A DNA stretch of 64,000 nt from Paracoccus tibetensis (GCF_900102505.1 NZ_FMVT01000005.1:186001-250000); one strand, 5' to 3'. Counted from the first letter of the stretch, positions 27,878 through 37,359 are shown. The notes: generated by a model not told the origin, from the sequence alone. Numbers and translations are program-made.

Positions 27878-28309
27878 TCAGGCCCAGATGCTCGGCTCGG
27901 CGATCTCGATCGAGTTGCCGGCCGGGTCGCGCAGGTAGATCGAGCGGGCGCCGGTGGGCCAGCGGAAATCGGCCTCGATGGCGATTCCATGCGCCTCGAG
28001 ATGGCGGCGCCAGGCGTCGAGGTCGGTGGAGGCGAGGCAGAAATGGCCGGGGCCGGTGGCGCCGTGCGGCGGGACCGGCAGGCGGGCGTCCGGCGCGGGC
28101 GGGGTCTGCGTGGCCTCGGGGTTGAAGACCAGCAGGACCTGCGGGTGCGGGGCCATCGTCACGCGGAAGAAGACGTGGCGGCCGGGCACGGACTGGAACG
28201 CCTCCAGCCCCATCACCCCCTCCCAGAAGGCGCGGGCGGCCGGAAGGTCGGCGGCATAGAGCGCGCTTTCCAGCGTGCCGAGAAGGGGCGGCGTGTCGGC
28301 TCTGCTCAT
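27878..28309 (-). CDS. VOC-family (glyoxalase/bleomycin-resistance fold) protein
   Basis: A 143-residue vicinal-oxygen-chelate protein. It starts GTLESALYAADLPAARAFWE, with ALVI-like strands and ends RSIYLRDPAGNSIEIAEPSIW, the typical VOC C-terminal metal-binding strand carrying the Glu. One module pair makes a complete fold. Members include glyoxalase I, dioxygenases and antibiotic-binding proteins; nothing here separates these. Convergent with the esterase gene 22 bp away. Confidence 0.88.
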   Translation of the reverse strand: MSRADTPPLLGTLESALYAADLPAARAFWEGVMGLEAFQSVPGRHVFFRVTMAPHPQVLLVFNPEATQTPPAPDARLPVPPHGATGPGHFCLASTDLDAWRRHLEAHGIAIEADFRWPTGARSIYLRDPAGNSIEIAEPSIWA

Positions 28310-28407
28310 GCCTTCATCATGCCGGGCGGGGCCGTGGCCGGCAAGCTGTCACGACCCTGTCACGGGCGCGGGTTATCCCGGCAAGCGTGATGAATAGATG
28401 CAGAGGG

Positions 28408-28435
28408 TTGCCAGACGGCCCGCGCCATATATAGT
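28408..28435 (+). promoter_or_regulatory. Sigma-70-type promoter of the HNH gene
   Basis: TTGCCA (28408-28413) and TATAGT (28430-28435) are spaced by 16 bp. Initiation near 28442 leaves a leader of about 50 nt with SD GGAAGG before the ATG at 28494. Confidence 0.6.
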
Positions 28436-28493
28436 CGGACCCAAGGATCTGACGGGCGCCCCGGCCACCCTCTGGGGCAGGCAGGAAGGCACT

Positions 28494-29093
28494 ATGCTGG
28501 ACGAGCACCACCAGACGGAATTCCGAACCCAGTTCGTGCGCGAGCCGGCCGCCCTGCGCCATCACCCGGCGCTGGTCCTGAACGCCGATTACCGCCCGCT
28601 GAGCTACTACCCGCTGAGCCTTTGGCCCTGGCAGGAGGCGATCAAGGCGGTCTTCTTGGACCGGGTCACGATCATCGCCGAATATGACGAGGTCGTGCGA
28701 AGTCAGAGGCAGGTCTTCCGCATCCCCTCGGTCGTCGTCCTGAAGGATTACGTCAAACCCCAGAAGCGCGTGGCCTTCACGCGCTTCAATCTTTTTCTGC
28801 GGGACGAATTCTGCTGCCAGTATTGCGGCGCCAAGGGGGACCTGACCTTCGACCATGTCGTGCCGCGCTCGCGCGGGGGCGTCACCAGCTGGGAGAACGT
28901 CGTCGCCGCCTGCTCGCCCTGCAACCTGAGGAAGGCGAATCGCAGCCTGCGCCATTCGGGCATGAGCCTGCGCCGCAAGCCTCGCCAGCCCTCGCCCGAA
29001 GAGATGCACGCGGTCGGGCGGCGTTTTCCGCCGAACCACCTGCATGACAGCTGGATGGACTATCTCTACTGGGATGCCGAGCTGGACAGCTGA
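28494..29093 (+). CDS. HNH endonuclease family protein
   Basis: A 199-residue protein of a conserved alphaproteobacterial HNH group. The nuclease core is FCCQYCGAKGDLTFDHVVPR then SWENVVAACSPCN, that is two zinc-binding CxxC pairs around the catalytic DH and N. The N-terminal part (PALVLNADYRPLSYYPLSLW) is the typical family extension. I start at ATG 28494 because SD GGAAGG lies just upstream and the promoter overlaps any longer version. Members are found singly in core genomes, not next to restriction methylases, so a housekeeping DNA role is likely but unproven. Confidence 0.92.
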   Translation: MLDEHHQTEFRTQFVREPAALRHHPALVLNADYRPLSYYPLSLWPWQEAIKAVFLDRVTIIAEYDEVVRSQRQVFRIPSVVVLKDYVKPQKRVAFTRFNLFLRDEFCCQYCGAKGDLTFDHVVPRSRGGVTSWENVVAACSPCNLRKANRSLRHSGMSLRRKPRQPSPEEMHAVGRRFPPNHLHDSWMDYLYWDAELDS

Positions 29094-29111
29094 GCGTGAG
29101 GCTTGGAAGCG

Positions 29112-29285
29112 TCAGGCGCGGGGGTTCTTGCGCCCGTCATGGGCCAGGTGCAGCGCCACAGCCGCGCCGAGGGCCGAAAGCAGGATCACCATTTCCGCGA
29201 GGCCGACCGCGAACGCGGCCGACAGCGTGACGGCTGCGGCGATGATGACGGCGGCGATCAGGGTCAGGAAATGCGGCAGCGGCAT
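29112..29285 (-). CDS. 57-residue two-helix membrane protein
   Basis: A frame from ATG 29285 to TGA 29112 starts MPLPHFLTLIAAVIIAAAVT and continues through a second hydrophobic helix (EMVILLSALGAAVALHLAHD) to a basic tail GRKNPRA. SD GAGGAGAGGA is 7 nt before the ATG. It is convergent with the HNH gene (18 bp apart) and lies downstream of dapA on the same strand. No family recognised; positive-inside rule predicts the C-terminus in the cytoplasm. Confidence 0.65.
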   Translation of the reverse strand: MPLPHFLTLIAAVIIAAAVTLSAAFAVGLAEMVILLSALGAAVALHLAHDGRKNPRA

Positions 29286-29379
29286 CGGGCGTCCTCTCCT
29301 CTTGACCTCAATATGGGCGAGGCGAGGACGCTTGAAAAGAGCAGCGGCAGGATGCCGCGCATTCGACGCAGATTCCGGC

Positions 29380-30255
29380 CTAGATCAGCCCGGCATGGGC
29401 CAGCGCGGCGTCGATCTGGCGGCGCACGGGCTCGGTCAGGGGGGTCAGCGGCAGGCGCACCCGCTCGTCGCAGAGGCCAAGGCGGGACATCGCGTATTTC
29501 GCCCCCACCAGCCCCGGCTCGACGAAGATCGCGACATGCAGGGGCATCAGCCGGTCCTGGTATTCCAGCGCCTTGGCATAATCCCCGCGCAGCGTCGCCT
29601 CCTGGAACTCGGCGCACAGCTTCGGCGCGACATTGGCCGTCACGCTGATGCAGCCGACCCCGCCATGCGCGTTGAAGCCGAGCGCGGTGGCGTCCTCGCC
29701 CGACAGCTGCACGAAGTCCGGCCCGCAGGTCATGCGCTGCATGCTCACCCGCTCCAGCTTGCCGGTCGCGTCCTTCACCCCGATGATCGAAGGGATCTTC
29801 GACAGGATGCCCATCGTTTCGGGCGTCATGTCGATGACCGAGCGGCCGGGGATGTTGTAGATGATGATCGGCAGATCGCAGGCCTCGGTCAGCGCGGTGT
29901 AATGCGCGATCAGCCCGGCCTGGGTCGGCTTGTTGTAGTAGGGCGTCACGACCAGCGCGGCATCCGCGCCCACCTCGGCCGCGTGCTGGAGAAGCCCGAT
30001 CCCCTCGCGGGTCGAGTTCGAGCCGGCGCCGGCCACGACCGGGATGCGGCCATCCGCCGCGCGCACGACCTCTTCAATGACCAGCCGGTGCTCGTCATGG
30101 GTCAGGGTCGGGCTCTCGCCGGTGGTGCCGACAGGGACAATCCCGTGGCTGCCCTGCTCGACATGCCACTCCACCAGCTTCTTGAGCGTCGCCAGATCCA
30201 GCTCGCCGTCCGGGGTGAACGGCGTGACGAGGGCTGGCATCGACCCTTTGAACAT
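29380..30255 (-). CDS. dapA: 4-hydroxy-tetrahydrodipicolinate synthase
   Basis: A 291-residue class I aldolase that condenses pyruvate with aspartate semialdehyde, the first step committed to diaminopimelate and lysine. It starts [13 protein letters not shown]. Catalytic residues are visible: GTTGESPTL (Thr pair), the tyrosine in IIYNIPGRS, and the Schiff-base lysine in IIGVKDATG. Length typical. The ATG at 30255 has SD AGGAG upstream. Divergent from the transglycosylase gene across 109 bp. Confidence 0.97.
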   Translation of the reverse strand: MFKGSMPALVTPFTPDGELDLATLKKLVEWHVEQGSHGIVPVGTTGESPTLTHDEHRLVIEEVVRAADGRIPVVAGAGSNSTREGIGLLQHAAEVGADAALVVTPYYNKPTQAGLIAHYTALTEACDLPIIIYNIPGRSVIDMTPETMGILSKIPSIIGVKDATGKLERVSMQRMTCGPDFVQLSGEDATALGFNAHGGVGCISVTANVAPKLCAEFQEATLRGDYAKALEYQDRLMPLHVAIFVEPGLVGAKYAMSRLGLCDERVRLPLTPLTEPVRRQIDAALAHAGLI

Positions 30256-30364
30256 GACACGCTCCTGGCTTGATGGGAATCCGCCGCCCTCCCTAGCGCC
30301 GGGCGCGGGACTTGCCAAGGTTGTGTATTGCCTGCGAGGGCCGGGGCCGCGACACAGGGTGGTG

Positions 30365-32434
30365 ATGCGACTTCTGCGTGACATGATGCTGGCCGGGCTG
30401 CTGGCCGTGATGCCGCTGGCGGCCAAGTCCGAGGCGCCGGGCGCGATGGCGCTGGCGCTGTCGGCGGCCGATGCCCAGGACTGGACCACCGCCCGCGCCG
30501 CCGCCGCCGCTGCCGGCCCCCTGGGCGAGGCGCTGATCGGCTGGCAGGCGCTGCGGGCCGGGCATGGCGATTTCGGCGATTACCTGGACTTCGTGCAGCG
30601 TCATTCCGACTGGCCCGCGATAGAGGCCATTCGCAGCCGCGGCGACGGCAAGCTGCGCGCCCTGACGCCCGAGGAGGCGGCGGTCTGGTTCGATGGCCGC
30701 CTGCCGGTGAGCTACCGCGCCCATCGCGCCTATGCCGCTGCCCTGCCCCCGGCCGAGGCCGCTGCCGAGCGGGCGCGCTTCTTCCGCACCGCGCTTTTGG
30801 AGCCGGCCGAGGAAGAGGCGCTGCTGACCGAGTTCGCGGCCGAACTGACGCCGCTGATTCCCGCCCGCATCTTTGCCCTGCTGGACCGGCAGGAATGGCG
30901 GCAGGCCGAGCGGCTGGTCCCGCGCCTGCCCGTTCAGGACCGCGCGCTGCCGAATGCGCGCATCGCGCTTCAGGCCGGGCGGACGGGCGTGGACGACCTG
31001 ATCCTCGGCTTGGCCGAGGACCAGCGCAATGATCCGGGCCTGACGCTGGACCGCTTCCTGTGGCGGGTCGGCGCGAAGATGCATGACGGCGCGCAGGCGC
31101 TGATGCTGGAGGCCTCGACCAGCGCCGACAGCTTGCGCGATCCGGCGCAATGGGCCTCGATGCGGGTCGACTACGCGCGGCTGGCGATGCGAAACGGCGA
31201 TTTCGCCCGCGCCCTGCAACTCGCCGCGCCCCATCACCTGCCGCCCGAGAACCGCTTTTACGCCGATCTGGAATGGCTGGCGGGCTATGCCGCGCTGAAG
31301 ACGGACGATCCGGCCCGCGCGCTGGCCCATTTCGAGCATCTGGAGACGGTGGTCAGCGCCGCCATCAGCACCGCCCGCGCCTTCTACTGGCAGGGCCGCG
31401 CCCATGAGGCGCTTGGCGACAAGACCGCCGCCGAGGCCGCCTGGCAGAAGGCCGCCGCCTTCCCCGGCGTCTATTACGGCCAGCTTGCGGCCGAGAGGCT
31501 GGGCGTGCCTTTGCCCGCCGACTATGCCGTGGCCGAGCGCGGGCTCGACCGGCTGCCCGACTGGCGCGGCGCCTCGATCGCCGAGAACGCGGTCTACCGG
31601 GCCGGGCTGTGGCTTCTGGGCACGGGCCGGGTGGACGAGGCGCAGCGCTTCTTCCTGCACCTCGCGCAGACGGCGGTGCCCGAGGACATCGCCCGCATGT
31701 CGCGCCTGATGTACGAGGCGGGCTATCCCTGGCACGGGCTGCGGCTGGCGAAGCAATCGGCGAACCAGGGCATCATCTGGCCCGTGGCGCATTTCCCGCT
31801 GACCGGCCTTGAGCGCGAGGAGCTCGGCCCGCCGCCGGAGCTGGTCATGGCCATTGCCCGGCAGGAATCCGAGTTCAACCACACCGCCCGCAGCCATGTC
31901 GGCGCGCAGGGGCTGATGCAGGTCATGCCCGGCACGGCCGAGGACGTTGCCCGCAGCCTTCGCATTCCCTACGAGCCGGCGCGGCTGCACGAGGCGGCCT
32001 ACAATGCCCGGCTCGGGGCCGCCTATCTGCAGGGGCTGGCGGACCGCTTCGGGCCCTCGGTCGCGCTGATCGCGGCGGGCTACAATGCCGGTCCAGGGCG
32101 GCCGGCGCGCTGGCTGGGCGATTTCGGCGACATCCGCAAGGGTGTCGATCCGGTCGAGTGGGTCGAGCTGATCCCCTTCGACGAGACGCGCAACTACGTC
32201 ATGCGCGTGACCGAGGCGCTGCCCGTCTACCGCGCCCGCATCCACGGCAAGCCGGCGCCCATCCTGCCCCGGTGGGATCTCTCGGGCGGCGGGATGGTCC
32301 CGCCTCCTCCGGCGCGGCTGACGCTGGCCCTGTCGGCGCGCCCGCAGCCGAAGCCCTTCATCGGTCCCGTGCTGCCGGCGGGTTGGCAGCCGAGCCTTCC
32401 CGCGCCGCTTTCCACCGCTGACGCAGCAGAGTGA
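30365..32434 (+). CDS. Soluble lytic murein transglycosylase (Slt-type)
   Basis: A 689-residue periplasmic enzyme that cleaves peptidoglycan between MurNAc and GlcNAc to form anhydro-muropeptides. A signal peptide (about 1-22, [11 protein letters not shown]) is followed by a long alpha-superhelical region and the C-terminal SLT domain at about 490-640: [20 protein letters not shown] holds the catalytic Glu, then [15 protein letters not shown] and [10 protein letters not shown]. The start at 30365 places the signal peptide at the N-terminus. Its 3' end overlaps the convergent transporter gene by 77 bp. Confidence 0.94.
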   Translation: MRLLRDMMLAGLLAVMPLAAKSEAPGAMALALSAADAQDWTTARAAAAAAGPLGEALIGWQALRAGHGDFGDYLDFVQRHSDWPAIEAIRSRGDGKLRALTPEEAAVWFDGRLPVSYRAHRAYAAALPPAEAAAERARFFRTALLEPAEEEALLTEFAAELTPLIPARIFALLDRQEWRQAERLVPRLPVQDRALPNARIALQAGRTGVDDLILGLAEDQRNDPGLTLDRFLWRVGAKMHDGAQALMLEASTSADSLRDPAQWASMRVDYARLAMRNGDFARALQLAAPHHLPPENRFYADLEWLAGYAALKTDDPARALAHFEHLETVVSAAISTARAFYWQGRAHEALGDKTAAEAAWQKAAAFPGVYYGQLAAERLGVPLPADYAVAERGLDRLPDWRGASIAENAVYRAGLWLLGTGRVDEAQRFFLHLAQTAVPEDIARMSRLMYEAGYPWHGLRLAKQSANQGIIWPVAHFPLTGLEREELGPPPELVMAIARQESEFNHTARSHVGAQGLMQVMPGTAEDVARSLRIPYEPARLHEAAYNARLGAAYLQGLADRFGPSVALIAAGYNAGPGRPARWLGDFGDIRKGVDPVEWVELIPFDETRNYVMRVTEALPVYRARIHGKPAPILPRWDLSGGGMVPPPPARLTLALSARPQPKPFIGPVLPAGWQPSLPAPLSTADAAE

Positions 32435-33356
32435 AGATCCCCGCCGCGACGACGATCGCGGCGCCGATGACCACGTTCGGGCGCAGCACCTCGGCGAAGA
32501 CCACCACGCCGATGATGCTGACCCAGACCAGCTGGGTATAGGCGAAGGGCTGCAGGACCGAGGCCTCGGCCATCTCGTAGCTGCGGATCATCAGGTAATG
32601 CGAGGTCATCCCGCAGATGCAGAGGCCGGCCATCCAGAACCAGTCTCGCGGCGCCAGCCACTGCCATTCCCAGATGCCGATCAGCGTGATCGCGGCCGCG
32701 CCGGCGATGCCCGTCCAGAAGAAGCTGACGATGGCCGGATCGTCGCGCGAGACATGCCGCGTCAGCAGCCCGTAGAGCGCGAACATCAGCGCCGCGACCA
32801 GCGGCAGGATCGCATCGACCGTCAGGACGCCCCCGCCCGGGTTGAGGATCACGAGGATGCCGCAGAAGCCGACGCCGATCGCGGTCCAGCGCCGCCAGCC
32901 GACATGCTCGCCCAGCACCGGCCCGCTGAGGGCGGCGACGAACAAAGGCGCGACGGCGAAGACGGCATGCGTCTCGATCAGGCCGAGGCGCACGAAGGCC
33001 TCGACCATGACCACGACCTCCAGCGCCAGGATCACCCCGCGGGCGATCTGGGTCAGCGGGCGCTTGGTGCGGATGGCGCGTCTGAGCCCGCCCGGCTGGC
33101 GCGCGACCAGCGCGGTCACGAAGAGCGCGAAGACCCAGTAGCGAATCATCACCACCAGCACCGGCGGATAGGCCTCGCCGAGGATGCGCGAGAAGAGGTC
33201 CTGCATCCCGAAGATGAAGCTGACGAGGCACATCAGCCCGATCGCCAGCCCGGTGCGGTCGCGGACGGGGCGGGGCATGGCCGGCGGCACCACGATCGGC
33301 GGCGCAGAGGCCGCCGCGGCCGAGGCGACGTAGGGCGGGCGCGGATCGTCGGGCAT
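32358..33356 (-). CDS. EamA/DMT-family transporter
   Basis: A 332-residue inner-membrane protein with about ten helices in two EamA repeats (about 45-180 and 195-315). Segments such as IGLMCLVSFIFGMQDLFSRI, FAVAPLFVAALSGPVLGEHV and LVWVSIIGVVVFAEVLRPN are typical, with the conserved GE at the end of each repeat (VLGEHVGWRRW, VFAEVLRPN). A proline/alanine-rich N-terminal tail of about 45 residues is cytoplasmic. Substrate unknown; relatives export amino acids or metabolites. Start ATG 33356 (MPDDPRPPY). Confidence 0.9.
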   Translation of the reverse strand: MPDDPRPPYVASAAAASAPPIVVPPAMPRPVRDRTGLAIGLMCLVSFIFGMQDLFSRILGEAYPPVLVVMIRYWVFALFVTALVARQPGGLRRAIRTKRPLTQIARGVILALEVVVMVEAFVRLGLIETHAVFAVAPLFVAALSGPVLGEHVGWRRWTAIGVGFCGILVILNPGGGVLTVDAILPLVAALMFALYGLLTRHVSRDDPAIVSFFWTGIAGAAAITLIGIWEWQWLAPRDWFWMAGLCICGMTSHYLMIRSYEMAEASVLQPFAYTQLVWVSIIGVVVFAEVLRPNVVIGAAIVVAAGIFTLLRQRWKAAREGSAANPPAARDR

Positions 33357-33444
33357 GGGGCGCTTTCGGGCAGGCGCGATGGGACGTCCCCTGTTGCGCC
33401 CGCCCTGCCCCAAGGTCAAGCCCGGGTATGCAGATCGTGCAAGA

Positions 33445-34233
33445 TCAGTCGCGGGCGCGGATGATCTTGGCGAAGGGGTCCATCAGCGTTGGGTTGGCGG
33501 CGATCAGGCGGCCCGATTCCAGCGGATCGTCCCCCTCGCGGATGCCGTGCACGAAGCCGCCGGCCTCGCGCACCATCAGGATGCCGGCCGCCACGTCCCA
33601 GGATTTCACACCCCGTTCCCAGTAGCCGTCCACGCGGCCTGCCGCGACATAGGCCAGGTCCAGCGAGGCCGCGCCGAAGCGGCGCACGCCCGCCGTCACC
33701 GGCATCAGCTGCGCCAGGTCCTGCAGCGCCGCCGGCAGGGGCCCGTGGCCCGAGAAGGGGATGCCGGTCGCGAACAGCGATTCCTGCAAACGCGTGCGCC
33801 CCGAAACGCGCAGCCGCTGGTCGTTCATGAACGCCCCGCCGCCCTTTTCCGCGATGAACATCTCGTCCTTGGCCGCGTCGAAGATGACCGCCGCGACGAT
33901 CTCCTTCTTGTGCTCAAGCGCGATCGAGATCGCCCAGTGCGGCAGGCCGTGCAGGAAGTTCGTGGTGCCGTCCAGCGGATCGACGATCCAGCGCCGGGTC
34001 GGGTCCTCGCCCGGCGTCTCGCCGGTTTCCTCGCCCAGCCAGCCATAGGAGGGGCGCGCGCCCATCAGCTCTTCCTTGATCACCCGCTCGGCCTCGCGAT
34101 CGGCGCGCGTGACGAAGTCGCCCGCGCCCTTGACGCTGACCTGAAGGTTCTCGACCTCGCGGAAGTCCTTGACGAGGCCGCGCGCCGCCTTGCGGGCGGC
34201 CTTGATCATGATGTTGAGATTGGCGCTGGCCAT
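33445..34233 (-). CDS. Inositol monophosphatase family protein (SuhB-like)
   Basis: A 262-residue Mg-dependent phosphatase. Metal-binding motifs are GWLGEETGE, WIVDPLDGTTNFLHGLPH and WDVAAGILMVREAGG; the N-terminus MASANLNIMIKAARKAARGL is typical of bacterial IMPase/SuhB. In E. coli, SuhB also acts with NusA/NusG in rRNA antitermination, and whether this protein does so cannot be judged here. It stands alone between the DMT transporter and metR, all on the minus strand. Confidence 0.93.
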   Translation of the reverse strand: MASANLNIMIKAARKAARGLVKDFREVENLQVSVKGAGDFVTRADREAERVIKEELMGARPSYGWLGEETGETPGEDPTRRWIVDPLDGTTNFLHGLPHWAISIALEHKKEIVAAVIFDAAKDEMFIAEKGGGAFMNDQRLRVSGRTRLQESLFATGIPFSGHGPLPAALQDLAQLMPVTAGVRRFGAASLDLAYVAAGRVDGYWERGVKSWDVAAGILMVREAGGFVHGIREGDDPLESGRLIAANPTLMDPFAKIIRARD

Positions 34234-34304
34234 CGGATGCTCCGGGAAACTGGGGTTGGCGCCTCATAGGGGCTGGGGCGCGGAATGTGAAGCGCGGGGA
34301 TGTC

Positions 34305-35219
34305 TCAGGTTGCCGGCCCGCGCAGCATCCGCAGCGGCTCGGTTCGCGACAGGCGCAGGACATGGGCCATGTAGGGCAGCGACAGGTCGCTCTCCCGCAC
34401 GGCAGCATAGAGGCGGCGGCGCAGCCCTTGCGGGCCGAGCGGCAGCAGCGCGATCTCGGGATTGGCCGCCTCGCGGCGCAGCACCCAGTCCGGCATCACC
34501 GCCACCCCGCGCCCCGAGGCGACAAGCATCACCGCCACCGCCGTCAGCTCGACCGTGCGCTGGCGGGCGGGCTCGATCCCCGCCGGGGTCAGGAACTGGC
34601 TGAAGACATCCAGCCGCGCGCGATCCATCGGATAGGTGATCAGCGTCTCGGCGGCCAGATCGGCCGGATCGGCATGGCCCTTGGCGACCAGCGGATGCCC
34701 CGCCGGCACCGCCAGTGTCGGCGCATAGTCGAAGAGCGGCTGGAAGATGATGCCCGGCAGATCCTCGGGGTCCGAAGAGATGACCAGATCCACCTCCTCG
34801 CGCACCAGCGCCGGCAGGGCGCCGAAGGCGAGGCGCTGGCGGATGTCCACGTCCACGTCCGGCCAGGCGCGGCGGAAGATGTCGAGCACCGGCAGCAGCC
34901 AGTCGAAGCAGGCGTGACATTCCATCGCGATGTGCAACCGGCCGATGCGGCCGGCCTCGACGCCCTTGAACTCGGCCTCGGTGGCGGCGACCATCGGCAG
35001 CACCTGCTCGGCCAGCCGCAGCAGGCGCATCCCGGCGGCCGAGAGGCGCATGGGTTTGGCGCGGCGGACGAACAGCTCGACCCCGGCCTGCTCCTCCAGC
35101 GCCTTCACCTGATGGGACAGCGCGGATTGCGTGATGTTCAGCACCTCGGCGGCACGGGCGAGGCCGCCCTGCTCGTGGATGGCGTGGACGGTGCGCAGGT
35201 GCCGCAGTTCCAGATGCAT
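34305..35219 (-). CDS. metR: LysR-family regulator MetR
   Basis: A 304-residue activator of methionine genes that uses homocysteine as coinducer. It has an N-terminal HTH (RAAEVLNITQSALSHQVKAL) and an effector domain with the MetR-typical LHIAMECHACFDWLLPVLD and ETLITYPMDRARLDVFSQFL. I recognise MetR from these segments and from the divergent metF, its classic target. Two TGAA-N5-CTCA sites lie in the shared 93-bp intergenic region. The start at 35219 lies beside the first site, so autoregulation is probable. Confidence 0.92.
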   Translation of the reverse strand: MHLELRHLRTVHAIHEQGGLARAAEVLNITQSALSHQVKALEEQAGVELFVRRAKPMRLSAAGMRLLRLAEQVLPMVAATEAEFKGVEAGRIGRLHIAMECHACFDWLLPVLDIFRRAWPDVDVDIRQRLAFGALPALVREEVDLVISSDPEDLPGIIFQPLFDYAPTLAVPAGHPLVAKGHADPADLAAETLITYPMDRARLDVFSQFLTPAGIEPARQRTVELTAVAVMLVASGRGVAVMPDWVLRREAANPEIALLPLGPQGLRRRLYAAVRESDLSLPYMAHVLRLSRTEPLRMLRGPAT

Positions 35220-35221
35220 GA

Positions 35222-35265
35222 TGAATGAAACTCAGATTGATCTTGAGGATTATGAATTTGTCTCA
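35222..35265. promoter_or_regulatory. Two candidate MetR operators between metR and metF
   Basis: TGAATGAAACTCA (35222-35234) and TGAATTTGTCTCA (35253-35265) both fit TGAA-N5-CTCA, one mismatch from the enterobacterial MetR consensus TGAA-N5-TTCA. Their starts are 31 bp apart, close to three helical turns, so dimers would bind the same DNA face. Confidence 0.55.
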
Positions 35266-35312
35266 CGCATCCCTACATGGCACAAGCGCCGCCAGAGAAG
35301 GAAGGAAACGCC

Positions 35313-36185
35313 ATGTCCCGCCCCGCCCCGCAGATCAGCTTCGAGTTCTTCCCGCCGAAGACGCTGGATGCCTCGTTCCGCCTGTGGGAGACCGCGCGGG
35401 CGCTGGCCCCCTTCGCGCCCGATTTCGTGTCGGTCACCTATGGCGCCGGCGGCACGACCCGCAAGCTGACCCATGAGGCGGTGACGACGATCAACCGCCA
35501 GTTCGGCCTGAACGTCGCCGCGCACCTGACCTGCGTCGAGGCGACGCGCGCCGAGACGATGGAGATCGTGGACGCCTATGCCGAGGCCGGCATCCGCGAG
35601 ATCGTCGCCCTGCGCGGCGACGCGCCCAAGGGCGCCGAGCGCTTCACGCCGCATGAAGACGGCTTTGCCAGCTCGGTCGAGCTGATCGAGGCGATCGCGG
35701 CGCGCGGCGACATGACGATCCGCGTCGGCGCCTATCCCGAGCCGCATCCCGACAGCACCGGGGACGATGCCGACATCGACTGGCTGAAGCGCAAGATCGA
35801 CGCGGGCGCGGACAGCGCGATCACGCAGTTCTTCTTCGAGGCGGACACGTTCTTCCGCTTCCGCGACCGCTGCGCGGCGGCCGGCATCGACGCGCCGATC
35901 ATCCCCGGCATCCTGCCGGTGCAAAGCTGGTCCGGCACCAAGCGCTTCGCCGCGACCTGCAACACCAGCGTGCCGGACTGGGCGCACGAGGCATTCGATC
36001 TGGCCGCGACGGACGGTCCCGAGGCCGAGCGGGCGCTGGCCGCGCGGCTGTGCACCGATCTCTGCGAGGCGCTGATCGACGGGGGCGTGGACCGGCTGCA
36101 TTTCTACACGCTGAACCGGCCCGAGCTGGTGCAGGAGGTTTGCCTCGCGCTCGGCGTGCGGCCGACGGCCGGGATCGCGGCCTGA
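35313..36185 (+). CDS. metF: Methylenetetrahydrofolate reductase
   Basis: A 290-residue FAD enzyme reducing 5,10-methylene-THF to 5-methyl-THF for methionine synthesis. It starts MSRPAPQISFEFFPPKTLD with the family SFEFFPPK motif and contains FVSVTYGAGGTTR, HLTCVEATR, ALRGDAP and TQFFFEADTFFRF, IIPGILPV. The ATG at 35313 has SD GAAGGAA. Divergent from metR, whose operator pair lies upstream. Feeds the same cycle as the bmt-like gene at 15.9 kb. It is followed by a repeat element. Confidence 0.97.
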   Translation: MSRPAPQISFEFFPPKTLDASFRLWETARALAPFAPDFVSVTYGAGGTTRKLTHEAVTTINRQFGLNVAAHLTCVEATRAETMEIVDAYAEAGIREIVALRGDAPKGAERFTPHEDGFASSVELIEAIAARGDMTIRVGAYPEPHPDSTGDDADIDWLKRKIDAGADSAITQFFFEADTFFRFRDRCAAAGIDAPIIPGILPVQSWSGTKRFAATCNTSVPDWAHEAFDLAATDGPEAERALAARLCTDLCEALIDGGVDRLHFYTLNRPELVQEVCLALGVRPTAGIAA

Positions 36186-36211
36186 CGCTGGCACTCGCGG
36201 CACGGCCGCTT

Positions 36212-36233
36212 GGGTATTTGGGCAACGAAGAAG
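36212..36233 (+). repeat. Repeat element tail, copy 5 (after metF)
   Basis: GGGTATTTGGGCAACGAAGA then AG (36212-36233) is nearly identical to the copy at 42719-42740 (22 of 22 bases). It sits between convergent metF and the DUF2235 gene. The GC hairpin module is not clearly present here. Confidence 0.75.
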
Positions 36234-36248
36234 CGGCCGGCCTCGGGC

Positions 36249-37313
36249 TCACTCAGCAGGCGCCTTCGCGGGCAGCTTGCGGGGCCGGCGCGTCCGGCGC
36301 GGGGCGGCATGGGGTGCAAGCGCCCCGGTGAGCAGCGCCGGGCCGGGATAGGGGCGCGGGACGGTCGGGTGCAGCGCCTCGGTGCCGAAGGCGCCGGCGA
36401 GGCGCGGGGCGCGGGCGAGGAACAGCTTGCCCCATCGCCGCCAGGTGCCGAGCGACGGTGCGGCCTCGTTCTGCGGAAAGAGCGCGCGCCAGCCAGGGGG
36501 CAGCGGTAGGCCGAGCGCCTCGGCATGGGTCAGCATCCAGACCAGCGGGATGTTCGCCAGCGGCCGCGCGGGCTCGAAACCGCCTAGCTGGCCGCCGATG
36601 TCGGGATGGGTGCCGCGGAACCACATCTGCCGGATGCGGCCGGCGGCATGGGCGTCGTCCCACAGGAGCGGGGTCAGCACGGCGCGCGTCTCGTCCAAGG
36701 CCAGCGCCTGAAAGCCATGCTCGATCCCGCGGCCCAGATGGGCGTCGTGGAAGCGGAAGCGCGGCTCGGTCAGCATCCAGAGCAGCGGCAGCCGCAACCC
36801 GAGCGCCATCACCGTGTCGAAGCAGCCCAGCATGCGGATCGGGGCATCGGGGTGGCAGCGGCGGCGGAAGGCGGCGGCCGAGGCGCTGCTGCCGCCCTGC
36901 CGGTAGAGGCGCCAGGCGAGGCGGACGTGACGCTCGGCCGCGGCCTCGGCGCGCAGAAGGCCCACGCGGTCGATCATGCCCGCGAGGCTGCGGACGGCGA
37001 AGGCGCCGCGGGAATAGCCGAACATGAAGATCAGATCGCCCGGCCGGTAGCCAGACGCGAGCCAGCCATAGGCGTCGATGATCCGCAGCTCGAGCGCGCG
37101 GCCCGAGGCGAGTTCCGGCAGCGTCTTCCAGCGATTCCATTGCTGGCCCATGCCGTAATGCAGCCGCAGACGGGCGGCGGGCGGCGGCAGGCCAAGCTGG
37201 CCGGCAAGCAGGCGGTGGATGCGGCCGATCGAGCTGCGCCGGCCGTCGGCCAGCGAGGCGAAGGTGCCGTCCATCAGCACCACATGGATCGTCGGGGGCC
37301 GTGCCTCGCTCAT
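36249..37313 (-). CDS. DUF2235 domain protein (Tle1-like alpha/beta-hydrolase)
   Basis: A 354-residue protein of the family that includes type VI phospholipase effectors and many housekeeping homologues. N-terminal VVLMDGTFASL, then IFMFGYSRGAFAVRSLAGMI with the nucleophilic serine in GYSRG, aspartate in GCFDTVMALG, and histidine in FRGTHPDIGGQLGG. No signal peptide, no VgrG or T6SS gene nearby, so there is no reason to call it a toxin. The C-terminal tail is strongly basic (RRTRRPRKLPAK). Confidence 0.88.
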   Translation of the reverse strand: MSEARPPTIHVVLMDGTFASLADGRRSSIGRIHRLLAGQLGLPPPAARLRLHYGMGQQWNRWKTLPELASGRALELRIIDAYGWLASGYRPGDLIFMFGYSRGAFAVRSLAGMIDRVGLLRAEAAAERHVRLAWRLYRQGGSSASAAAFRRRCHPDAPIRMLGCFDTVMALGLRLPLLWMLTEPRFRFHDAHLGRGIEHGFQALALDETRAVLTPLLWDDAHAAGRIRQMWFRGTHPDIGGQLGGFEPARPLANIPLVWMLTHAEALGLPLPPGWRALFPQNEAAPSLGTWRRWGKLFLARAPRLAGAFGTEALHPTVPRPYPGPALLTGALAPHAAPRRTRRPRKLPAKAPAE

Positions 37314-37359
37314 GCCCGCAGCCTAGCACAGGGGCATGAGCGAATGGTTACGCCCGCCG

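Noticed and set aside
36249..37313. DUF2235 protein as a type VI effector (Tle1)
   Set aside because: No immunity gene, VgrG, PAAR or other T6SS component nearby; the family has many housekeeping members.
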